Source: CAZJQD01 sp964548165 [NCBI: uncultured bacterium]
Lineage (GTDB): Bacteria > UBA8481
DNA length: 29,953 nucleotides
Direction of reading: 5' to 3'
Assembly: GCA_964548165.1 (NCBI GenBank)
Contig: CAZJQD010000017.1
Location: forward strand, 1-29,953
In this document: positions 1 through 6,456 of the stretch, in pieces
How positions within the stretch are numbered: the stretch's first letter is position 1
Layout of the letters: each line of letters begins with the position of its first letter
The notes under the pieces: model-generated
Databases searched by the model: none
What the model was told of the DNA's origin: nothing
Seen by the model: only the letters and a program-made list of their open reading frames with translations
Translations under genes and position numbers: made by a program

Positions 1-352
1 CCACGAGCTTGGCGGAAATGGGAACGCGGGGGCGATCCTTGCGATCCTGCCGGGCGTAGCCGTAGTAGGGCATCACGGCCGTGATGCGGCGGGCCGAGGC
101 CCGTCGCGCGGCGTCGATGATGACGAGCATCTCCATCAGGTTGTGGCTGACGGGCTTGCACGTCGATTGCACGATGTAGCAGTCCGCGCCCCGGACGTTG
201 TCCTCGATGCGGACCTGTACCTCGCCGTCGGCGAACGCGCCGACCTTCATGCGCCCGACCTGGGTGTTCAAGGAGGACGCAATCTCGGCGGCAAGGCCCG
301 GGTTGGAATTTCCTGAGAGAACGACGAGGCGGGAATCCGCGGTTGTGGACAT
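1..352 (-). CDS. prs: Ribose-phosphate pyrophosphokinase, N-terminal part (cut by window edge)
   Basis: Makes 5-phosphoribosyl-1-pyrophosphate (PRPP) from ribose 5-phosphate and ATP in the cytosol, for nucleotide, His and Trp synthesis. About 117 residues are visible. They begin [17 protein letters not shown] and continue with family blocks: the FADGE flexible-loop region, the [15 protein letters not shown] stretch, [18 protein letters not shown], and the [11 protein letters not shown] loop that binds ATP. The reading frame is still open at base 1, so the C-terminal half lies outside the window. The ATG at 352 is 12 bases beyond the glmU stop and has no clear Shine-Dalgarno, so translation is probably coupled to glmU. 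A glmU-prs order is also known in other bacteria. Identification is secure; only the downstream part is unseen. Confidence 0.95.
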   Translation of the reverse strand, partial: MSTTADSRLVVLSGNSNPGLAAEIASSLNTQVGRMKVGAFADGEVQVRIEDNVRGADCYIVQSTCKPVSHNLMEMLVIIDAARRASARRITAVMPYYGYARQDRKDRPRVPISAKLV

Positions 353-364
353 GGCCGGGCGAGT

Positions 365-1123
365 CTAGCCGTCGACGCCCCGCGCGGCAAGGACACGCCC
401 CACGAGCGAGAGTTCATCGGGCGTGTTCACGCCCAGCATCTCGTCCGGGTCCCGGGCGATGACGCCCGCCACCGGACGCCCCGCCGCCACGCACTCCCGG
501 ACCACGTCGGTCAGGTAATACTCACCCTGAGCGTTGTCGTTGCGGAGCGCGGCCAGGCCGCGAGCCAGGTCGTTGCGGTCGAAGGCATAGGTTCCCGAGT
601 TGACCTCGCGAATGAGCAACTCCCCGGGCGAAGCGTCCCTGGCCTCGACGATCCGCTGGACCGAGCCCGGGCCGGTGCCCCCAGCCCCATCACGCACGAT
701 GCGCCCGTAGGCGGCAGGATCCTCCAGGACCATCGTGAGGACGGCCGCGCCAGCCTGGTCACGTCGCCGCGTCTCGACGAGCGCCCGGAGGGTGGACGCC
801 CTGACGCAGGGAACGTCCCCGCAAAGAACCACGACTTCGTCAATATCCGGGGCGAGCATGGGGATGGCCTGCATGGTGGCATGCCCGGTACCCAAGCGCT
901 CCCGCTGCTCGGCGATCGCAAACCCCTCCAGGTGCGTGCGCCGATCTTCCGCTGACATCTCGGGCCCGACGACGGCGACGAGTTGCACGGCGCCGGCGCT
1001 CCGCGCGGCCTCCGCGACCCACGCGATCAGGGGGCGGCCGTTAGCCGGATGGAGGACCTTGGGGAGGGCGGACTTCATGCGTTTACCCAGCCCCGCGGCG
1101 AGGATGACGGCGGCTAGGGACAT
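365..1123 (-). CDS. glmU: GlmU-type UDP-GlcNAc pyrophosphorylase, uridyltransferase domain only
   Basis: Predicted to join GlcNAc-1-phosphate and UTP to give UDP-GlcNAc, the precursor of peptidoglycan and lipopolysaccharide. The 252-residue protein starts MSLAAVILAAGLGKRM. It has the nucleotide loop (LAAGLGKRM then PKVLH), the RLGTGHA uridine-binding motif, LCGDVP, AYGRIVRD, EVNSGTY, NAQGEYYLTDVV and GVNTPDELS, all matching GlmU in order. An upstream ATG at 1177 is in frame, but the residues it adds are not family-like. The ATG at 1123 follows a GGAG motif at a good distance. Full-length GlmU is about 450 residues; here the left-handed beta-helix acetyltransferase half is absent and the gene ends cleanly with a stop. 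The acetylation step must therefore be done elsewhere, or this is a related sugar-phosphate nucleotidyltransferase. The close motif match favours the uridyltransferase role. Confidence 0.85.
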   Translation of the reverse strand: MSLAAVILAAGLGKRMKSALPKVLHPANGRPLIAWVAEAARSAGAVQLVAVVGPEMSAEDRRTHLEGFAIAEQRERLGTGHATMQAIPMLAPDIDEVVVLCGDVPCVRASTLRALVETRRRDQAGAAVLTMVLEDPAAYGRIVRDGAGGTGPGSVQRIVEARDASPGELLIREVNSGTYAFDRNDLARGLAALRNDNAQGEYYLTDVVRECVAAGRPVAGVIARDPDEMLGVNTPDELSLVGRVLAARGVDG

Positions 1124-1185
1124 GAGAGGCTCCAGAAGGAGCGGTTCCACGGGGCGCGGCGGTTCCTGTCCGGGCAAAGCGCCAG

Positions 1186-1225
1186 TTCGATAGTTTCATA
1201 TTTGTAGAAATATGAAACTATCGAA
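1186..1225. repeat. Perfect AT-rich inverted repeat, 18-bp arms and 4-base loop
   Basis: Left arm TTCGATAGTTTCATATTT (1186-1203), loop GTAG, and right arm 1208-1225, which is its exact reverse complement. Only 4 of 18 arm bases are G or C, in a surrounding sequence near two-thirds G+C. It lies 25 bases past the RT stop and about 60 bases before glmU on the same strand. There is no T-run after either arm, so it is not a classical intrinsic terminator. It could be an operator or promoter element for glmU-prs, a transcript-stabilising hairpin, or a structured RNA linked to the RT. The symmetry is seen directly; the function is unknown. Confidence 0.9.
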
Positions 1226-1250
1226 TCGACTCGCACCCCGACCGCCCCGC

Positions 1251-3161
1251 TCACCGGTTTTCCACCGGGTGGCCACTGCGAAGCGCGGCTATGGGGCCGC
1301 GATGACGCGCGAGGTGGCCCGCTACGTGGTAGAGCGATCCGGTCTCGGCCGCGGCGAATTCCAACGCCAGCCCCGCCATGAAATCCTTCTCTCGACCGGC
1401 CACCTCCTGGAAGAAAGAAGCAACGCCGACCGGGCGCAGGCGGGCCAACATGAGATAGAAGTACTTTCTCACCGCCGGATCGCTCTCCTGTCGTGCCTCG
1501 GCCATGACCCACTCCGCCTCGATTCCCGCGAACGTGTCGAGCCTCAGGAGAGCCTCCAGGCAACTGCGGCGCATCACGTCCCCTTTCCCGTGCACGGCCT
1601 GTTCCCACAGCGGCCTGACGGCTCGCCGGTCGCCGAGCTCGCCCAACGCCCACGCCGCCTTGGCGCGGATCAGCGCGGGCCGATTGGAATTCAGCAGTCC
1701 CAGCAGGCGATCCAGCGGCCGAGGCATGGAGAGAAATGCCTGCACGCATAGCGCCGGATCCAGGAGCCACGGGTGGTCGATGAGCATCGCGAAGACATCC
1801 GGAGCCCGATTGGCCCTCAGCATCGCCAGGCGGCCCGCATACTGGCGCAGGGCGAAGATGCGACCCTTCATCGCCTTCTTGTCCTGCCGGCGAACGTCAC
1901 CCAGCTGACCGTAGGCCTCGCGCGTCCTGGTCAGCATCAGGCCCTGCAGGCGGCGCAGGTCGCGCATGAAGCCGGGATTACGGCGCGCGAAATCCGCGGC
2001 CCAGGTTTTCATCCCGTGCTTCTCGATGCCGAAGAGCTCGATGTCGGGTATGTCCAGGCGATAGGCCCCCGAGCGCCGAGCCCAGCGGGACCGGCCTCCC
2101 TTCGCCTCGACGGACAGGATCCGCTGGGCCATCCAGTCGGTCGAGACATGGATCCCGAGGTGCCTGAGCCCGCGCGTGTACCACCTCAGGAAGCGATCCG
2201 GCTCGCGGCGAAACCGCGTCCGCAGGCGCGCGTTAACGTGGTAGAGGGCCGCAAAGACGCGATCGAAGAAGGCCTCCGGGTCGTTCGCTCGCGCCATCGA
2301 ACGTCCGTTACCCAGCGGCTCGCGGGAGTATCCGAACTCGGTCTTGGCCGCGGTGTGCAGTTGGAGGCCGTACTGGTGATGCACGAGGCGAGCCAGGGAC
2401 CGCTGGGCGGCGCGAGCGCCGGCGGACGTGTCCGCGAAGTAGAACATGTCATCGACATAGCGGACGAACCGGCCTGCCGCTTTCCAGGGCCCCTTGAGCG
2501 TGCGATCCAGCGGCAGAAAGTAGAGGTTCGCAAGAAAACCCGAGACGGCCGGTCCGACCGGGAGACCGTGGTGGGGATCCAGCATCGGCCGGGGCTGGTG
2601 ATTCATCGCCCGCAGGAAGCCGACGATGGGATCCCGGGGCAGGACATTACCGAGGACGCTGTCGAGCCGCGCGAGCGGGATCTCGGGATAGAAATTCTTC
2701 ACGTCCGTGCGGAGGTACCAGGGGTGAACGCGCGCCCGTCGCGCGGCGGCGCGCGCGAAACGGGACCAGGACACCTCCCAGGTCAGAAAGAGTCGGTCCG
2801 AATCCCAGGACGGGTCCAGCCGGTTTCCGAACGAGACCGCGCCTCCCGCATCCATGGCCGGCTCCAATCGCCGTCCCAGGACGAGCGCGGCGGCGACGCT
2901 CGCTACTTCGTCAGGCAACGAGCGGTACGCGAACCGTCGGGACGACTTGAGATCCTTCGGGAGATGAAATCCCAGGAGCGGCGACCAGGAGTAACCCTCG
3001 GTCATCTTTCGCCCCAGGACCCTCAGGTTGCGTCCGAGCTTCCACTCGAAGAGCTGGAGCTCGACGGCGTCGTAGTAGGTCTGCTCCCAGAGCCAGCTAC
3101 GCGCCTTCAGAAAGGCGGCGTAGAGCGTTTCTGGTCGGGCCGCCTGTTCAAGGAGAGTCAT
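1251..3161 (-). CDS. Reverse transcriptase with C-terminal HEAT-like repeats
   Basis: A 636-residue predicted RNA-directed DNA polymerase. The palm is complete: motif A RTDVKNFYPEI (Asp153), motif B GLPVGPAVS (199-207, with Val where most bacterial RTs have Gln), the active-site core FVRYVDDMFYF (Asp237, Asp238), then GLQLH..AKTEFG near 265-277. An RT1-like segment SSRRFAYRSLPDEVASVAAA precedes it near residue 73. There is no maturase X or HNH domain as in group II introns, and no retron VTG motif that I can see. The C-terminal half is helical; residues 495-545 (ALIRAKAAWALGELGDRRAV, then a second similar unit) look like HEAT/PBS-lyase repeats. Helical-repeat tails are known in abortive-infection RTs (AbiA, AbiK, Abi-P2) and some 'unknown group' RTs. 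The ATG at 3161 overlaps the upstream stop as ATGA; an in-frame ATG at 3413 would run through the neighbour. A defence role is inference only. Confidence 0.9.
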   Translation of the reverse strand: MTLLEQAARPETLYAAFLKARSWLWEQTYYDAVELQLFEWKLGRNLRVLGRKMTEGYSWSPLLGFHLPKDLKSSRRFAYRSLPDEVASVAAALVLGRRLEPAMDAGGAVSFGNRLDPSWDSDRLFLTWEVSWSRFARAAARRARVHPWYLRTDVKNFYPEIPLARLDSVLGNVLPRDPIVGFLRAMNHQPRPMLDPHHGLPVGPAVSGFLANLYFLPLDRTLKGPWKAAGRFVRYVDDMFYFADTSAGARAAQRSLARLVHHQYGLQLHTAAKTEFGYSREPLGNGRSMARANDPEAFFDRVFAALYHVNARLRTRFRREPDRFLRWYTRGLRHLGIHVSTDWMAQRILSVEAKGGRSRWARRSGAYRLDIPDIELFGIEKHGMKTWAADFARRNPGFMRDLRRLQGLMLTRTREAYGQLGDVRRQDKKAMKGRIFALRQYAGRLAMLRANRAPDVFAMLIDHPWLLDPALCVQAFLSMPRPLDRLLGLLNSNRPALIRAKAAWALGELGDRRAVRPLWEQAVHGKGDVMRRSCLEALLRLDTFAGIEAEWVMAEARQESDPAVRKYFYLMLARLRPVGVASFFQEVAGREKDFMAGLALEFAAAETGSLYHVAGHLARHRGPIAALRSGHPVENR

Positions 3162-3787
3162 GGGGTCCGGGAGTCTAGCAGACGGTCGACGAGTTCGGCC
3201 AGCATGCCGCACTCCGGAAGCGCATGACCGGCGGCATCCTTCACAACGAATGTCGGCAGCGCCGCCCTTCCCGCGGTCAGGGAGGTCAGGTTGACCTCCT
3301 GCATCGCCGCCAGCGCCGGGTAGAGAACCTCGCACCCGAAGTATTCCCCCTCGCCGTCGGCGGAGAAACCGTAGGCCCGGCAGAAGAGCGGGCGTGCGGC
3401 GTAGATGGCGCATCGACCGTTCACGAGGAGCGGACAGGCGCCGGAAAGCCCCTCCCCAGCCGCCGCATGGTCCCCGGGCGATGACTCGCGCGCATCCGGC
3501 GTGCCTGACATCGCCGCGCGCTCCACGCGCGCCGTGACCGATCGCAGGCGACCGCGGAGGATCTCACGGAGATCCGGATCGAGCGCCTTCACGGCCTCCG
3601 CCGCCGCGAGCGCCTCGGGCGCGGTCACCGGGACCGCCGGGGAGCGCTCACAGCAGCGGGCACAATCCTCCGGGCAGAAGAATCCCTCCGGCCCCAGTCG
3701 TCGGTCTCGTTCCACGGCGGCATCCCACGCCTCGTAGAAATCTTTTACGGATTCGAGCTGGTCAGCGATCGCGGGATGGGGTGTCAC
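3158..3787 (-). CDS. YkgJ-family cysteine-cluster protein
   Basis: A 209-residue protein of the YkgJ type, thought to bind zinc or iron or an Fe-S centre; no defined reaction is known for the family. The first cluster is FFCPEDCARCCER (Cys38, 42, 45, 46) and the second is CPLLVNGRCAIY..RPLFCRAYG (Cys118, 126, 136), with further Cys at 152 and 193. No signal peptide or membrane span is seen, so it is probably cytosolic. The GTG at 3787 is chosen because it lies just after the tolC stop and directly before family-like sequence; an in-frame ATG at 3838 would overlap the tolC 3' end and is less likely. Neither start has a strong Shine-Dalgarno. The stop shares ATGA with the RT start, so the two proteins are very likely made together. 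Start is uncertain, family assignment is firm. Confidence 0.8.
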   Translation of the reverse strand: MTPHPAIADQLESVKDFYEAWDAAVERDRRLGPEGFFCPEDCARCCERSPAVPVTAPEALAAAEAVKALDPDLREILRGRLRSVTARVERAAMSGTPDARESSPGDHAAAGEGLSGACPLLVNGRCAIYAARPLFCRAYGFSADGEGEYFGCEVLYPALAAMQEVNLTSLTAGRAALPTFVVKDAAGHALPECGMLAELVDRLLDSRTP

Positions 3788-3809
3788 GGGAGGAGCGCGA
3801 TGAAGAGCG

Positions 3810-5129
3810 TCAGCGCGGGGAGGTGCCGCCGGTGGCATACCAGTGACGGACCCCGGCCACGGCGAGGTCGGCTTGCGCGTTGATGAGCGCAGCACGAGCG
3901 GCCGCCAGGTCGCGCTCGGCGTCGATGACCTCCGTGCCCGTGCCCACGCCCTCGCGGAAACGAAGGAGCGAGATGCGCCGGTCCTCCGTCGCGGCCGCGA
4001 CGCGCGCCTCCGCCAGGCGAATCGATTCGCGCGCGGTTGCCGACGCCAGGCGAGCCTCCTGGACCTCGAGCCGGACGCGATCCTGGTAGGCATCCACGTC
4101 GGCGCCCGCCGCCAGGGACCTCTCCTCCGCCGCCTTCGCGGTCCGCGTCGTGCGGCCCCAGTCGAAGATCGTCCAGGTTCCCGACAGCCCCACGTTCCAG
4201 GACTCGTCCCCGTTCGTCCGCGTCTCGTCGTCCTGCCAGTTCCAGGTGCCGAACGCGGAGATCGCGGGCCAGTACCCCGCGCGCGCTACGTTCACGCCAA
4301 GCTCGGCAACCCGCATGCCGAGGCGGACCGCCTGGAGATCCGGCCTCGTCGCCAGGGCTCGTTCCTCGTCCGCCAGGCCGTCGTCGCCCGGCAGGAGCGC
4401 AGAAAGATCGCCGGTGAGCGAGATCTCGGTCGTGACAACCAGGCTCATCAACAGGGCCAGCCGGGATGTCGCCAGGTCGCGCCGGTTCCTCAGAGAGACC
4501 TCGTTGAGCTTGGCCTCGGCCACGCGCACATCGGCTCGCGTCACCTCGACACCGGCCGCGATGCCGCTTCGTACCCGCGCCTCCGCGTCCCGCCTGTGCG
4601 CCTCCGCCGAGGCCGAGGCCTCCGCGGCCGCATCGAGAAGGGCACCAGAACGGATCACCTCGTAGCACGCCTCGCGCGTGCGCAGGACGACCGACTGGCG
4701 CATGGCCTCCAACCGGGACAGCTCCGCCGCATTGACCTCGCGGGCCTGCGCGATCTGGGCCGCGAGGCGTCCGCCCGTGAAGAGCGGCTGGTCGACGCGA
4801 CCCGTCAGGGAGACGGCGTCCTCGGCTCCCAGCGTCAGGGCCCGGCCTCCGAAGTACGTGGTCTGCAACTTGCCCGTATGCGTGTAGTTGCCCGTCGCGG
4901 ATACGGTGGGGAACTGCTGGGTCGCCGCCGCCAGCGCGTCCTGGGCCGTGGCCAACTGCCTGTGCGCCGCCGCGCGCAACTCGGGATGAGCCAGCAGGGC
5001 CCGGGACACGGCCTCGTCCGGTGTCAGAACGAGCGGTTCGGCGAGAACGCCCAGGAGCGCGACGATGACCAGGGATCCGGCCGAGAGGCCACGAAGGGAC
5101 CAGGCACGCGCGATGCCGGGAACGACCAT
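3810..5129 (-). CDS. TolC-family outer-membrane efflux protein
   Basis: A 439-residue outer-membrane factor that would form the exit duct of a tripartite efflux pump or type I secretion system. It has a hydrophobic N-terminal signal segment (about residues 14-30). Two duplicated OEP halves follow, each with long Ala/Arg/Glu-rich coiled helices and strand-forming stretches such as VSLTGRVDQPLFTGGRLAAQ and WNVGLSGTWTIFDWGRTTRT, the typical 'P-L-F-x-G-G/W-G' turns of the family. Length matches the usual 420-480. Its ATG (5129) overlaps the ompA stop by one base, so it is coupled to ompA. No inner-membrane pump or membrane-fusion protein gene is in the window, so the partner pump and the substrate are unknown. 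Confidence 0.9.
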   Translation of the reverse strand: MVVPGIARAWSLRGLSAGSLVIVALLGVLAEPLVLTPDEAVSRALLAHPELRAAAHRQLATAQDALAAATQQFPTVSATGNYTHTGKLQTTYFGGRALTLGAEDAVSLTGRVDQPLFTGGRLAAQIAQAREVNAAELSRLEAMRQSVVLRTREACYEVIRSGALLDAAAEASASAEAHRRDAEARVRSGIAAGVEVTRADVRVAEAKLNEVSLRNRRDLATSRLALLMSLVVTTEISLTGDLSALLPGDDGLADEERALATRPDLQAVRLGMRVAELGVNVARAGYWPAISAFGTWNWQDDETRTNGDESWNVGLSGTWTIFDWGRTTRTAKAAEERSLAAGADVDAYQDRVRLEVQEARLASATARESIRLAEARVAAATEDRRISLLRFREGVGTGTEVIDAERDLAAARAALINAQADLAVAGVRHWYATGGTSPR

Positions 5130-5635
5130 CAGCGGCCCGGTGCGGTCGCCCGCATCACCTCGACCCGTCGATTGAGCGAGCGGCCGGCATCGGTCCGATT
5201 ATCGGCGACGGGCTGGGACTCGCCCCGCCCCCTGGCCGTCAATCGCTGGGGAGAGATGCCGCGACGGATGAGCGCCTCGCGCACGGCCTCGGCACGGCGC
5301 ATCGAAAGCCGCTGGTTATAGCCGTCGGAACCGATCCAGTCCGTATGGCCCGTAATGATCCAGGCCGCGTGATCGGCCGCCATGCGGGAGGCCCAGGAGG
5401 CAATGACCGGCGCCGCCGTCGGCTTGAGCACTGCGGAGTTGAACGCAAAGAGGAGGTCGGAACTGATGGCTTCCGGTCGGCACTCGGGGAGGAAATACGC
5501 CTCCTCGCCAACGCGCAGATCATCGGCGGGACCGCCGACGGTTAAGTTGTCTGGGCTGGCACATACGGGACCGGGAACGGCGACCGGACGAGAGGCTACG
5601 AGAAGCACCGAGAGGCAAACGCCTAGAACGCTCAT
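5129..5635 (-). CDS. OmpA/Pal-like peptidoglycan-binding protein
   Basis: A 168-residue exported protein with a short N-terminal signal-like segment (MSVLGVCLSVLLVASRPVAV). A C-terminal OmpA domain spans about residues 58-164: DLLFAFNSAVLKPTA, then ITGHTDWIGSDGYNQRLSMRRAEAV (Asp99 and Arg114 are the usual diaminopimelate-binding pair), then NRRVEV. It would tie the outer membrane to the cell wall. There is no beta-barrel, so it is Pal-like in size, but I see no lipobox. The frame opens upstream to 5821, but that extension overlaps the L,D-transpeptidase gene, and 5635 gives a sensible signal peptide. A promoter-like pair lies so close to this ATG that the mRNA may be leaderless. Confidence 0.85.
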   Translation of the reverse strand: MSVLGVCLSVLLVASRPVAVPGPVCASPDNLTVGGPADDLRVGEEAYFLPECRPEAISSDLLFAFNSAVLKPTAAPVIASWASRMAADHAAWIITGHTDWIGSDGYNQRLSMRRAEAVREALIRRGISPQRLTARGRGESQPVADNRTDAGRSLNRRVEVMRATAPGR

Positions 5636-5644
5636 GGTGATGAC

Positions 5645-5674
5645 ATTATGCGCCCCGGCGAGAAGCAGCGTCAA
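5645..5674 (-). promoter_or_regulatory. Sigma70-like promoter of ompA-tolC
   Basis: Read on the minus strand: TTGACG (5674-5669), an 18-base spacer, and CATAAT (5650-5645). Each hexamer matches the consensus at five of six positions. Only nine bases separate the -10 from the ompA ATG, and there is no Shine-Dalgarno. Transcription would start at or within a few bases of the start codon. Confidence 0.65.
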
Positions 5675-5696
5675 CGGGAATGGCGCCGCGAAGGGC

Positions 5697-5734
5697 GTGC
5701 GCCGAATCGCGTGCGCCGAATCGCGCGCGCCGAG
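5697..5734. repeat. Short tandem repeat, 14-bp unit, about 2.7 copies
   Basis: GTGCGCCGAATCGC occurs at 5697-5710 and again exactly at 5711-5724. A third, partial copy (GCGCGCCGA) continues to about 5733, just short of the L,D-transpeptidase stop. It lies upstream of the ompA promoter hexamers. It may be replication slippage or repeated protein-binding sites; nothing in the sequence decides this. Confidence 0.7.
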
Positions 5735-5738
5735 GGGA

Positions 5739-6392
5739 TCAGTAGATGTAGACGGGTGTTCCTGAATCGACGGCGTGAAAGAGGATCTCGAGATCCTTGG
5801 CGCCGACACGCAGGCATCCATGCGTCACGTAGCGCCCGATGGAGCCCGGCTCGTCCGTCCCGTGAATGCCGATACCGTCGCGCAGGACCAGGCGATACTT
5901 TCCAAGGTGCCCGCGAAAGGTGCGATCCTGGAGCGTCAGCGTATCCGGAACTTCCTGGCCGCGCTCGATCCAGTGCCAATCCGGCGCGATCCAGACCGGG
6001 TCCGTCTCCTTCTTGGTCACGACGTAGCGGCCGGGCGGGGTCGAGAAATCGAAGCTCCGCCCGAACCGCGTGAACTTCCTTCCGCTCCCCGACGCAATCG
6101 TCATGACGCGGATGGGATCGCGGCCTTCCATCAGGTAGAGCTTGTTCTCGGCGACAGCGATCGCGATGTGGCGATCCGAGTCCCGGTAGGCCTCGATCTC
6201 CGCTCGCACGCGCGCAATCTCCTCGCGCATGAGGAGCATCTCGTTGTTGGCCTCGGTCGCCTGCGCCGAGAGCGTGAGGATCGTGCCCACCTGGGCCTGG
6301 GCCACCCACACGCCGCCCAGGATGCCGGCGATGATGAGCCCCGCCATCAGGTAGACGGCGGACCGGGTGAAGCCTTCAGAGGAACGAACCAT
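5739..6392 (-). CDS. Membrane-anchored L,D-transpeptidase (YkuD fold)
   Basis: A 217-residue cell-wall enzyme that would form 3-3 peptidoglycan cross-links or attach proteins to the wall in the periplasm. An N-terminal anchor helix (about 13-33) is followed by a short coiled coil (about 40-72) that holds the catalytic domain off the membrane. The YkuD domain follows: the strand IAIAVAENKLYLMEG, the GRYVVTKKE segment, IHGTDEPGSIGRYVTHGCLRV with His177, His191 and the nucleophile Cys193, and the end GTPVYIY. All catalytic residues are present. The ATG at 6392 is preceded by a -10-like TAAAAT and no Shine-Dalgarno. The gene sits next to the wall-binding OmpA protein, consistent with an envelope-linking role. 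Confidence 0.9.
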   Translation of the reverse strand: MVRSSEGFTRSAVYLMAGLIIAGILGGVWVAQAQVGTILTLSAQATEANNEMLLMREEIARVRAEIEAYRDSDRHIAIAVAENKLYLMEGRDPIRVMTIASGSGRKFTRFGRSFDFSTPPGRYVVTKKETDPVWIAPDWHWIERGQEVPDTLTLQDRTFRGHLGKYRLVLRDGIGIHGTDEPGSIGRYVTHGCLRVGAKDLEILFHAVDSGTPVYIY

Positions 6393-6400
6393 GACGATGG

Positions 6401-6429
6401 ATTTTAATCTAACGGCGGGTGGAGAGCAA
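6401..6429 (-). promoter_or_regulatory. Possible promoter of the L,D-transpeptidase gene
   Basis: On the minus strand, TAAAAT (6406-6401) lies eight bases before the ATG at 6392. TTGCTC (6429-6424) stands 17 bases upstream of it as a weak -35. The A+T-rich patch stands out in this genome. The spacing would give a leaderless message. Confidence 0.4.
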
Positions 6430-6456
6430 AAGTTAAGGCGTGAATCGTTTCGGCGG

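Noticed and set aside
1186-1225. Rho-independent terminator for the RT gene
   Set aside because: The stem is A+T-rich and no T-run follows it in either direction, so the classical signal is lacking. It is kept as an inverted repeat of unknown role.
1251-3161. Group II intron or retron
   Set aside because: There is no maturase X or HNH domain, no intron RNA end motifs that I could find, and no clear msr/msd-like sequence or VTG motif. The RT is therefore described as an unclassified RT.
3784-4668. Alternative minus-strand frame overlapping tolC (294 codons)
   Set aside because: Gly/Arg-rich shadow in another frame of tolC; tolC itself has clear family features.
3843-5321. Plus-strand open frame (492 codons) opposite tolC and ompA
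   Set aside because: Arg/Gly/Asp-rich shadow of tolC with no recognisable domain and no ribosome site.
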